Shown here: positions 54,161-64,000 of the stretch, in pieces
Position numbering within the stretch: position 1 is the first letter of the stretch
How the letters are laid out: the number at the start of each line of letters is the position of its first letter
Assembly (NCBI GenBank): GCA_003508835.1
Contig: PUFA01000144.1
Span: 1,798,001 to 1,862,000 of the forward strand
Length of the DNA: 64,000 nucleotides
Source of the DNA: Eonycteris spelaea
Lineage: Eukaryota; Chordata; Mammalia; Chiroptera; Pteropodidae
Reading direction: 5' to 3'
Translations under genes and position numbers: made by a program
Notes under the pieces: generated by a model
Databases searched by the model: none
The model's input: only the letters and a program-made list of their open reading frames with translations
What the model was told of the DNA's origin: nothing

Positions 54161-55775
54161 ATAGAGAAACAAGCAAGTGGACTTGGAATTTTATTTGTAC
54201 AAATCTTATCAACTAAGAGTTTCCCTTCTGATGGCGGAAGACGGCACTCAAGGAAGGGGCTGTGGCGGGGCTTTCTGTGCCTGCCTCTTTTCACAGGGTA
54301 ACTTTAAAAAACTGCTTTCCAAGTAAGGAAAAAAACACACTTCAGCGCATAAGGACATATACAGAGGGTGACCATGAGGCATGTTGTCATGTCAGTGCAG
54401 GGCCCTTTATTTATTTTATGAACAATATTCTAAGGTTAGTGAGGAGCTAGGCTTCGTTTTCTTTTTTCTTTAATCTAGGAAGCCAAAGAAAACCAACTAA
54501 CATATTTCACTGGCTGTATCTTTCAATTTAAACATCAGAGAGGAAGAAAGGTAAGTAGCCAGAGTCTAATTGTGCCTAGCTCGTCAGCATACTTATTTCT
54601 GATTATCTGAAAATAAACAACATGCTTAATCTACAAAGACAGAGGACCTGTTTGAAAGCTTATAGCAACACACAAGTCTACTCAAAATGATTCCATATGT
54701 TACACTGTACGATTGCTGTGTAGTTATACAAGGGAAAGAGATCAAAACCCTGTACAGACACCTGATATCGAACTTGAAACGCCAAGTGGAAACAACTATT
54801 CAGCGTCTTCATTTATACACAATTTACAATATTTGATTCAAAATAAAAATCACAAGAAAAATACATCTGTTTCTGCTACAATTCCTTCCCCTCTCCCATC
54901 CACCCCCCAGTGAAAAGTCTTCTAATAAAAGGTATCATATTACCACCATTGTCTTGTTTTGGTCTGATTCTGAGATCCTGGCTTGGGACAGTTAACATGA
55001 AAAGGCATGGCAATACTTGGGATTTCTATAATGTACACATTTTATCCAAGGATCTCAAGTACTTGCAGTCACGTCTCCAGATCTGAGATCACGGTTCAAT
55101 GGAAGCCAGATTGCTGGACGAATGCTGGGCAGGTTGCATGGGGTGGAAAATCCCTTGGCTAAGTCAAGGTCAGAGTTGGTTGGCTAGAGCTGGGCTCACT
55201 TTCTCTTTTTCAAACATGTACCATCAGTCAGTCAGTTTTACCCTCTCTTAAACCACACACCCATCTCCGGGCTACTGCCTAGAGTTAAGACCACCTGAAG
55301 AAGCCATGTCTTCATAATGATGCAGCAGGATAAAAACAAAAACAGAGAAACACACTCATCAGCATCTGGCCAAAGGAGACGGGTTGGGAGGATTGATTTA
55401 GGAGGCCATTCCTAGCAAGAATGAGGCAAAGATGTCAATTCACTAGTTTCAGTTACAGTTAAGCTTTTGGTGGAGTTGATTCCAGCAGAGGTGAAGCTCA
55501 TGGCATCTAGCGCTTGATTTAAGATAATGCTATTGAAGAAGGGTAATGAGAAAACACAGCAAACTGACAGGGAGGAACTGGCCAAGGACTACCTGGAGGG
55601 CCAAAGTGATTTTCTTTCCTTATCGTTTCTACAGGAGAAGGCAAGGGGTAGGAGATAAGGGCTAGAGGGCCCCTTATTTGCAGATTTTTAAAAAATCATT
55701 TTTCTCATAATTCCGTAACAAAAATGTATATTACGGTATGAAGGTTACAGAACTGCATCTGCTACTGGGTCTCGG

Positions 55776-55870
55776 CTACAGGTCTATGAGCTGATCCACC
55801 AGCAGTAAAGACCTGGCTAGGTTGGGAAGACTGGACTCAGAGCTCCCACTGCTGTTTCTAGAGTGCCCAC
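55776..55870 (-). CDS. AAK1: AAK1 canonical terminal coding exon
   Basis: The acceptor CTTCCAG precedes 55870. The coding part reads (G)[18 protein letters not shown] then [12 protein letters not shown] and TAG at 55776-55778, which matches the C-terminus of the canonical 961-residue AAK1 as I recall it. The end QLIDL is a clathrin-box-like motif. The phase fits exon 56789-56899. Confidence 0.9.
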
Positions 55871-56788
55871 CTGGAAGTGGAGAGATAGGAATTCAGTACA
55901 AAACACAGAGGGTTAAGGTTTAGATGTGCAGAGCAAGCAAAGGAGAAAAAACCAAACCAAAACAAAACCCTAGAGAAGCAACAATTTACATTTGCAAACT
56001 CTTACATGTCGATTTTTAAACATATAAATTAGGTGTCTACCACCTCCCACCAAATGTTCAGGCACTGCGTGCACACCATACTATATGCAGGACATCTTGT
56101 AAAGAGGATGCTAGTTTCAAAAGTATATTTTGCCTGAGAGCTGCTGGCTGTATGCTAATTTCCTGATAACACTGCGTCATCTGCCTGATAAGGTAAAAAT
56201 CAATAATTTTGCTTTGGGGAGAAAATAGTTAAGACCACTGCAATAAAAACATGCTTAAAAAAATACATAGATGGTTCTACGCAATTCAGTGTTTTGTGGC
56301 ATGTTCAAATGATTTTAATCCATCAAAGAGGAAAAAGTATGCTCTGCAATGTCTAAAAGATGCAAATGATACCAAAGCACCATGGTTAATGTCTTTGGGA
56401 AGAATGTTTATTACAGATTGTTCTAATCATGATAAAAAATGTTCAGTGCTTTTTTTTTTTTTTTTTGATATATGCTTTCAGGTTTCCATGGACTGAAGAT
56501 CATTTTATTTTTAGCTTGATACTCTGTAAAAACCAGCTTTCGGACAAACCATTATATACTTTTCCTCTCTCTAAAGAAACACCATGGTCAGGCTTTAAGA
56601 TACCTCTAGAGGTATCTCTATATCTGTTATCGCTACCTACCTATATTGGTCCAGCTGACGATGATTGTCATTACCCTCAATTTCCTTCATTAAATGCTGC
56701 TTTTTCCCCTCTTGTAGATTAGGTACACTACTGTTCTGTAGAGAGCTGGTGTCAAGCTCTTCTCTTTTCCCCATCCTCTCTTTCTTAC
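55871..56788 (-). other. AAK1: AAK1 intron before the canonical terminal exon
   Basis: Contains T-runs (about 56451-56466) and no recognised repeat. Confidence 0.6.
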
Positions 56789-56899
56789 CTTGTGGGTTTT
56801 TGGTTATCAATACAGGAATAGGGTCAAACTCATCTTCTGCCACCTTGTCCGAGCCCTCAGGGACATCAAAACCTGAGATGAGATTACTATCTTCTGCAG
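56789..56899 (-). CDS. AAK1: AAK1 internal exon ([11 protein letters not shown])
   Basis: This 111-nt exon encodes [19 protein letters not shown] and continues [18 protein letters not shown]. The acceptor is TGTATTAAG and the donor GTAAGAAAG. It ends with one base of a split codon, which the canonical and the alternative terminal exon both complete to Gly. It is part of the C-terminal, AP2- and clathrin-binding half of AAK1. Confidence 0.95.
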
Positions 56900-58445
56900 C
56901 TTAATACAGAATGCAAGTACACAAGCAGAAACAACAGAGGCAGAGATTAGCAAATGAGAGAACATGTAAGAGGCACAAAGTTCCCAACTGTACAATCACT
57001 GCAGTTTTTAAAGATGAAAATGCTTAGTTGAAATAAAAGTAGCAAAATTGGAAAACTCAGGGAAACAGAAAAAAATGCTTTAGAGCTGGCCATGTTAAGA
57101 CTTTCATAAATGATTAAGGAAAAGGGTTATAGGAGGAATTCTCCCTACCATTATAAGACTATTAATTGTAGTTATTGTGAGGTATTTCTTCAACATCAGT
57201 AATTCACAAAAGCACAGGAATTAGTCATTTATCTAGCAAACAAAGAGGCCTGACTAACAATTTTGAAAAAGTCAAAACCAGGGGCAGGAACGGGTTATCA
57301 GTAACAATATATATATATAATTGCTATATATATACAAGGCAAACAAAATGCTTCTGAAAGAGCTCACTGCCTTGTGAATGGGATATTTAAAATAACTCTG
57401 ATACCTCAGGTAATATTGTGGCACAAGATCACATGCACTGAGATTTCAAGCAGAAGTTTGCTACAATATTCTAATCCCTTCTAATTAAGGCTATTCTACC
57501 ACAAGTGCTCGCTGAGCACCTATTTTGCAAGTACTGCTCCTCTGTAATTATATATTGCCGCTGACACACTCCTGCCAGATGTACTTGGTTAAAAGGTAAC
57601 TTCTTTCTTCATGCTCTATAAAAACATAATTTTAATGCTATAAAGGGGAAAAAACCCAAAGCTCAGCTTTTACCACTGCAAACCACAGGCTAATTACTTT
57701 TTAGGCATCTTGGGGAGACTTCCTTCTTGAACTTCCTTCAGAAAGTACTTAAGCTATTTCTTTTCTATGAATTTGCTTCTGCCAGAAAACCACTTCCTCT
57801 ACCCAAACACAGAAAGTTTAGTGAATGCCTGCATACAGTAAGCCAGGCATTGTGCCTATCACTTTGACAAACTACTCACTGAACAGAACTCATTTCAAGC
57901 TACCTCTGTCCAACAAAATTTCAAACCAGTATTAACCAAAGACTAAGAAGTGAAAATGGTAGATTAGAAAGAGAAATCCAGTAATCAATTATGACTCAAA
58001 GTTAACTAAAATTAAAAACTTTTACAGATTCAACCTTTGAGGACCAACTTTTGAGGAATGATGTCTTGATTATTACTACCCAAAAACTTTACATCAGATT
58101 TGATGGAACAATTTTAAGTTCTAAGGCCAACAAGTATCTTATTAACAATTGTAGTCAGTCAGTGGCTAGTCAACTCAACCATCTAGTTAAACTGACTACA
58201 TGGATTATCTGTATTCCAGGCGACTGCCAGCAAGCAATACTTCCACTATCCGTTTTGTAAGCCTTACTAAATATTCTTACTGAGAGGACTATAACACTGT
58301 GGTTGAAAATACAAACTCAAGTTTTCCTGTAAGGAGGTGGTTAAAACACTTCACAGCAAAGACTTTGGTAAGGAAAAATTTCAGGAGTTGTTCAGTTCTC
58401 CTCTTCCAAGGATATATGTGGGCCCAAGAAGAAGAAAGTATTTAC
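56900..58445 (-). other. AAK1: AAK1 intron
   Basis: A (TA)n repeat lies at about 57305-57332. No exon or clear transposon was recognised in the rest. Confidence 0.6.
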
Positions 58446-58556
58446 CTTTATGGGCTGCAGCAGAGACTGCTATGGGGGCAAACTCTTCCAGAAGGTCAGT
58501 AGTAGGGTTAGAAAGCAGAGAGCAATCGATGAGGGAATCTTCCCCAGTGAGAGAGT
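58446..58556 (-). CDS. AAK1: AAK1 internal exon ([12 protein letters not shown])
   Basis: This 111-nt exon encodes [19 protein letters not shown] then [18 protein letters not shown]. The acceptor is GGACTCAG and the donor GTAAATAC. The segment contains DLLEEFAP, a clathrin-box-like motif. Flanking exons join in frame. Human differs at several positions (recalled). Confidence 0.95.
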
Positions 58557-59933
58557 CTGAGTCCAGATTAACAGCGTCCCAGGTCAGTGATGGCATTAAA
58601 TGGTACACACAACAATACACGAGATTAGACCGTAGCCTTTAAGTTACGGCATTTACATGTTATACATAAAGCCAAGGCAGGGGAAAGAAAACCAAAAGAA
58701 ACATGTTAAGCACTCCAGATTTCACCTATACAAACTTGTATTTCTGGATGCTTCTTAACGTTAATATATAAATGTGGAAAGTTTTTTCACTCAGAGGTTA
58801 CTGGTTAAACATGTATGTGATTTGGATGCCAAGAAAACTTTAACAACTCCGTTCTCAGCAAATGCCATTTTGCAACTAGGAGTTCCACGTAAGCTTTCGC
58901 TAAACATTCATGGGAAAAAGTTATACGATAGGACGAAGTATCCAAGCTGACCAGAAAAGGGTAGTCTCTCTGGCTGATTAGCAGCAGAAAATGACACGAT
59001 TAAACAGTACTTTCTAGAACTCAACCAGATTCCTCTTCAAAACAGAATGATCTTGCCTCTCAGTAGTTGTTTACATTTGAATTGCTCCTTTGACCATGTA
59101 ATTTTGCTTTTAGTGAAAGAACAGAAAGAAAACAAAATTCAGAGTTCAAGTATTTTAACACATGAATTACTTTCTGGGAAAATTTCTAGCAGAAAATGAC
59201 CAAATAAGCACAGGAAAAGAAACTATATCGTCTTTTGCATTTTTTTTTTTTTAAACTGGATGAGTTAATTTTTATACCTCCTAACTCTTAATTGTTTCTG
59301 TCCCAAGTTAGGAAATGGACACTTTATCAAGGGAATTATGGACTCATGAAAAATGAAGGTTATCAAATCTGTTATTTATGGGCAGTTAAAGAGTTCTACT
59401 AAGAGTGAACTTTGAAAATTCTTTTTTTCTCCTTTCTTTTTTTAGGGAAGATTTCAACTGTGCCCACAATTTAACTGCAAATCGCCTACCTATATATGAT
59501 TAAAGGACTGTGCTGGGAACAGAATGTCCACACAGGCTCCATGGATATCACTGACATTGTTAGGTAGGAAAGACTGCTCAGTAACCTGGAGCAGTAAGGG
59601 TGTCCTTATAACTCAGTAGAGTTCTTTAAGATTAAGGAGGTGGAGGGAACCTGCCACCAGTGAAAACAATCTTGAATAAAGAAGGACTGTAACCAGAGAA
59701 AGCCCTGGGATCACTCCACAAAGAACATGGCTCCAAAAAGCACTCTGTTTTTTAGTGAGGAAACACATCACTCAACATCTAGAAGCTGGAGCGGTAACAA
59801 TACAGAACATCCCTTCTAAGAGGAATTAACCGGGCTGAAAATAAGCCCAGGACCATCTGCCGTAGGTGGAAGACTGGCTTTGGGGGCCCCCCACACTGAC
59901 AGGTCCCTGCAGCAGTAGAGACTCCTGACTGAC
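58557..59933 (-). other. AAK1: AAK1 intron
   Basis: AT-rich, with a T-run at about 59240-59252. I see no exon. Confidence 0.6.
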
Positions 59934-60035
59934 CTGTGCGGTTCGAGGTCACAGACTCCGTCTGAGATGGGAGGCGCTGGGGCGCTGGGGGCTCCAGTCC
60001 TGGTATGAGACTCTCAACGGCAACATCAGCCTTTT
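59934..60035 (-). CDS. AAK1: AAK1 internal exon ([13 protein letters not shown])
   Basis: This 102-nt exon encodes [20 protein letters not shown] and [14 protein letters not shown]. The acceptor is TTACCAAAG and the donor GTCAGTC, which differs from the stronger GTAAGT consensus. The frame continues from the preceding exon through a split Glu codon. The sequence is close to human AAK1. Confidence 0.95.
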
Positions 60036-61059
60036 CTTTGGTAACAGCATTAAGAAAGGAGAATAAAGGATAAGGAAAGGCAGTCAGAGGCCTTTGGACA
60101 ATTCTGTGAAGGCTTTCTTCTACAGGTCTCTAAAATGCCAGTGTCAGGTGAAATGGAAAGCACAGTAAGTTACTTCATTTCTGCGGCTTTGAGTGTCTGG
60201 GCTTCACTGATAGAGCATGGCTGTGCAAGGTTAACCACCGTGGCTCGTCTTGGTGATTCTCAGTTTTTAAAGATAAACGCAGAATGTGAGCCACTCAGGA
60301 AATCTTGTCCATGTCAGAAGACACTGACTGAAAAGCACCTTAATATCTTCTAATAATTTTGCTTTTCTTAAGAGATAAACTTGGGGGCCTTTCACATCTT
60401 CTGTGTCTTGTAAAGGCTACTAGTCCTTCTCAAATCCCTTCCCAAGATGTACCTGGGAGGTATTCTGCACTATGTGACATCCTCCAGTTAGAGGCCCATC
60501 TCTCCATAAGGTCATGGCCTTTCTGAGTTCTAGGACTTTGTGTCTCTGGAGTACAGGGTCCCTGGGCATTTTGTAAGTCTTGCCTGCCTTGTGGTTAGAA
60601 CACAGGAAAATTCAAGGGCAAGCAGACCAAGCCTCTGCCCTGGATTCTACACCTGGTGCTTCATCACTAGGCATGTGTTTTCCCAGAAGAAGAATCTGCC
60701 AAAGGTGAGGTCCAAATTGAAACCAACTTTTTTCATGAAGCTTTTGTAACCAAATATGAATTTTACCACAATTCTCCTCATTCATATGGAATTACTCTAG
60801 AAATCTCAGGATATCAACAAAGGAAAAATAACAGTGTTGTGCTGCTGGAAGCCAGAGTAAACATTTGATCTGGGGTGACAACAGGGAGGTTAAATAGCCT
60901 TGGCTTCTGGGTTAGCACAAGGCATTGCTCTCAACCAGGGGCCTGGTGGCATTTTCAGTCCTCATCAGGGCTGTTCACTGGGGATCTGTTAACAGTTATC
61001 ATTCTTAAAATAGACACACACGTCATGCATGACTAAAGAAACAGAGATGATGACTTTAC
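60036..61059 (-). other. AAK1: AAK1 intron
   Basis: No exon and no clear repeat identified. Confidence 0.5.
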
Positions 61060-61161
61060 CAATTACAGCATCGGAAGTGCTACCAAAAGGATCTGTCATA
61101 GGCAAGAGGTCAGGGAGCAGAAGAGAAGTGTCAGGAGATTTGAGTCCCTCAATTAGTTTTT
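61060..61161 (-). CDS. AAK1: AAK1 internal exon ([12 protein letters not shown])
   Basis: This 102-nt exon encodes [20 protein letters not shown] then [13 protein letters not shown]. The acceptor is GCCCAACCTAG and the donor GTAAAGTC. It includes a DPF motif, which binds the AP2 alpha-adaptin ear (established for DPF motifs). It begins and ends inside a codon; the preceding exon is outside the window. Confidence 0.95.
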
Positions 61162-61399
61162 CTAGGTTGGGCAGAAAGGTAAAGAGAAAGCAAAAATGCA
61201 ATGAGATATTAAAACAAGATGATCATTTATTGTTTTCTATGCAAATACATTTTAGGGATCAAAATCTTGCATGGATTCATCATAAAAATGAACAGTGCTA
61301 GTATCTTTTAAAAAATAGGCTAAGTCTAAAGTTTGAAAATGATTATTTTCCTAACTAATTACTTTGTGAGGCATTCAAGATACTGGCCTGGGTTTGTCT

Positions 61400-61870
61400 G
61401 TTTTTAAATTTGGGGTACAAGTCACACTGAATAAACATCACCATTTTAACTGTACAATTTGATGAGTTTTAACAAATGTCCAGATTCACATAAGCACTAG
61501 TGAAATAATGATGTAGAACATTTCTATTATCCCCAAAAGTACCCTTGTGCCCCTTTCTAATCAATGCCTTTCTCTCACCCCTCAGACCCTGGTACCGACT
61601 GATCTGCTTTCTAGCCCCACAGTTTGCTTGTTCTAGGATTTCCTATAAATGGAACCATACCGTAACTCTTTTCTGTCTGGTGTCTTTTGTTTACCATAAT
61701 GCTTTTGAGATATCAGCATATTATGGCATGTATCAGTAGTTGTTCTGTTTTATTGCTGAGTAGTGTTCTACTGTATAAACGTATATTTTATTGGTTTACT
61801 AGTTGATATTTGGTCTTTTTAAATTAAATATAAGGCTGCCATAAACATATGCATATCCCTTCTTGGGCTT
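61400..61870 (-). mobile_element. Old LINE-1 3' part, antisense
   Basis: Plus-strand text: GTACAATTTGATGAGTTTTA, CATTTCTATTATCCCCAAAAG, GATTTCCTATAAATGGAACC, TTGCTGAGTAGTGTTCTACTG and AGGCTGCCATAAACATATGC. This is the antisense of an L1M 3' part. It lies within the AAK1 intron. Confidence 0.7.
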
Positions 61871-63654
61871 AGTTTTGAATCTCTCTCTCTTTTTTAACTT
61901 GCATTCAAAAATGTTCACCAACAGAATAAATCAAATCATGCCTAAGTTAACTTCAATAATCATTTACTGTCTGCCAACTGAGAGGCTATGACATGCTGGT
62001 ATTCTTATTATTCTAAGGTCAAATCTCACAAGTCACTTAAGCCTGCAGATGGGTTACTTTTGATGTCTTTTGGCCAAGAAACAAAAGGACATCAGAAGCC
62101 ACCAGATTTGACACACTTATATAATATTAAGACTCCTTTCAAAACAATTTCTTTAGCCCTGATCCATTAACAATTCTCCATTTACCTTTAAACCTATTAA
62201 AGATAGAGCATTAACTTGAAACAAAATAATGAAAAGAATCTTATAGAAAGAAAAGAATTAAGAGCTCATACTGCCTTTTACTTACAAAGAGACTGAGACC
62301 ATATAACTTCTATATCTTGCCCAATTAAAGGCCTAGAAACAAAATTTTTTCTATCACAGAGACAAAATGCAATTAAGATAAAACTAAAATTAAAATGTTT
62401 GAGAAAAAGCAACTGAGGTTCAAGAATGTGTATACAACATTTTAAGGAACCTGTATTCCTATAGGCTGTCAGGAATAGAGATAAGTAAAAGCAAAACTGC
62501 TACTCACTGAGGGATAGAAACTAAATTTTAGATGATGTGTAATTTATAACTATATGGATGAAACAAAATAATGGAGTTTAGTGTCTTGTCAAGATAATTT
62601 GGTACAATTAACACAATGCAGTAAAGGACATTTTAACATTTGAAACCAATTTATTATCATCTTTGGAGTATATGGCATGTAGATATCTGTGAATTAAATG
62701 CTACATTTCTCATTTACACCTGATTTATATGAAGAGAAGAAGGAAAGATGAAGCTTCTCAACAGCAGGGGGAGAAACCCAAGGTACTAACCAAGTATATG
62801 GTGTAATCACATTAGCATTAATCTGGTACTGTAAAAACATCTTTGACAATTTTCAGACTACAGAAGAAAATAAGATGGTTTTCTCCAAAAGTCTAATTCT
62901 GAATGCTAGTTTTTGTTTTATTCCCCTAAAAAATTTCTCACTAAAAAAAAAGGATTTGCTTCTTTCACTTTTAGCACTTTTAACACATATTTGTAATCTT
63001 GTAAAGCAATGGATAAAAAGTAAAGGACTAAAATTACTTGTTTTTTATACAACAGTTTATTTTGCTGCAAAACCTCAGGCTAGCATTCTTCTAGAGTCTG
63101 AATTCTAGCCTCTCCAGTGGCTGATTGTGAGCTTGGGGTAGTTCCTTTAACTTCTGACATTTATCTCCTCAACTGTCAAATGGAGATGCTCCCCCACATT
63201 TTGTGTTGGTCACTTAAGTATCATCTCCTCTATGCCTTTCCCCTCGCACCCTGCCACACTAGGAGCCTTCGGGAGCACTCTGCGCTTACGGCCCTTGCAG
63301 TCCTTACAACACAACTGAAGGCAGGGAAGGTGTCTGATTAATCTCTGTAGCTTGTTATCAGTTTCGTCTTGTATTCTCTGTTATATCTGTGCCTTTTGGC
63401 TTCATTGGGGGAGGTGGGGAGAATGGGGGATCAACTGGAGTAAGTCAGGTACTTCGATAAGATCTATTTTATTAGCTATTAGCAGAAAGTACGTGAGAGA
63501 GCTCAAAAGCGCAAGTGTGTATGTATGTGTAGTGTAGTGAGATGAAACGAGGTGGGGATGGAGTAAGATGCCAAGTTCAGAAAGGCTTGTTTTCTAACCA
63601 AACCTCAAAGCAACAGGCAATTCATGGTGATAATTTGTATGACCACTAAGAGCG

Positions 63655-63900
63655 CTTTTATTTATTTGTTTGTTTGTTTATTTATACATACGATTTTTAA
63701 TTAAAACATTAGGGTGACATTATTAACAAAATCAGTAAGTTTCAAGTGAATTGTTTAACAGTGAGTTGTATATATATTGCATTTTGTGTTCATTACCCAG
63801 AGTTAGATTTCCTTCCATCACAAGTATTTGACCCCTTTTATCTCCCTCCCTCCTTCCCTCTGGTAACCACTAATCCACTGTCCGTGTCCATGAGCCTAAG
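63655..63900 (-). mobile_element. Younger Laurasiatherian-type LINE-1 3' end, antisense
   Basis: After (TTTG/TTTA)n at 63660-63685, the plus strand reads GGTGACATTATTAACAAAATC, TAAGTTTCAAGTGAATTG, TTGCATTTTGTGTTCATTACC, TTCCTTCCATCACAAGTAT, TCTGGTAACCACTAATCCACT. I associate this order with L1 3' ends common in bats and relatives. This is my main hint at the clade. Confidence 0.55.
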
Positions 63901-64000
63901 AGGGCTTTTAAAGGAGAGAACTGTTAGTTCTTTCAAATTAAGGAGGGAGGTAAGAGAAAGCATCTTCCCCTCTTCTCTTAAACATAAGTGGCACTGGGAC

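Larger units (their letters stand above)
46580..55775 (-). other. AAK1: AAK1 canonical terminal exon 3'UTR and sequence between the two terminal exons
   Basis: From the stop at 55776 the sequence is repeat-poor down to about 47.78 kb, consistent with a very long 3'UTR. A hexamer AATAAA on the AAK1 strand (TTTATT at 47790-47795) is a good candidate end, giving an approximately 8-kb UTR. A MIR-like piece (about 53050-53270), a (TATC)n microsatellite (51500-51540), an A-run (51332-51354) and a GT repeat (52748-52770) interrupt it. 46580-47780 would then be intron or intergenic to the alternative exon. Confidence 0.5.
61162..64000 (-). other. AAK1: AAK1 intron at window edge
   Basis: The next AAK1 exon upstream was looked for and not found within the window. 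The interval holds L1 pieces at 61400-61870 and 63650-63900 and AT-rich DNA without recognised exons. Confidence 0.6.

Noticed and set aside
61162..64000. Search for the AAK1 exon encoding the residues just before KLIEGLK
   Set aside because: No matching sequence or splice-flanked frame was found. The exon probably lies beyond the right edge.

Overview
This window is nuclear DNA from a placental mammal. The coding signal sits in short, spliced exons inside AT-rich DNA full of interspersed repeats (MIR, L2, several L1 generations, MaLR/ERVL LTRs and a gammaretrovirus-like provirus). No Alu, B1 or other clade-diagnostic SINE was seen. The younger L1 3' ends (about 20.86-21.11 kb and 63.65-63.90 kb) look like those I associate with bats or related Laurasiatheria. 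I would guess a bat, with modest confidence.

Two host genes are present, both on the minus strand. The order and orientation match human 2p13.3, where NFU1 is followed by AAK1. NFU1 (mitochondrial iron-sulfur cluster scaffold) is complete: eight coding exons from the ATG at 32406 to the stop at 13040, all with GT-AG junctions, joining into one open frame of 247 codons plus stop. AAK1 (AP2-associated kinase 1) is partial. Four internal exons (61.06-61.16, 59.93-60.04, 58.45-58.56 and 56.79-56.90 kb) lead either to the usual terminal exon (stop at 55776) or, in the same splice phase, to an alternative terminal exon beginning at 46579. The kinase domain lies beyond the right edge.

Layout: 1-12.9 kb is intergenic, with old repeats and a 4.7-kb internally deleted minus-strand class I endogenous retrovirus (6266-10967). 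12.9-32.4 kb is NFU1, with L1/L2/MIR pieces and a U6 pseudogene in its introns. 32.2-32.6 kb is the NFU1 CpG-island promoter, with NRF1-like and YY1-like motifs. 32.7-39.9 kb is intergenic, including an LTR nested in an older MaLR LTR. 39.9-61.2 kb is the 3' part of AAK1, mostly 3'UTR and introns. The remainder is AAK1 intron.

The observations most worth checking are in the host genes. The NFU1 CxxC cluster motif reads Leu-x-x-Cys, and the six residues that begin exon 8 in human NFU1 are absent, yet the frame is intact. The alternative AAK1 terminal exon carries an apparent one-base frameshift about 270 codons in. The provirus joins capsid sequence directly to RNase H sequence, and its two LTRs differ in the number of a 22-bp U3 repeat. 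I found no evidence of a wholly new system. Comparisons with human proteins are from memory, and no alignment or database search was run.
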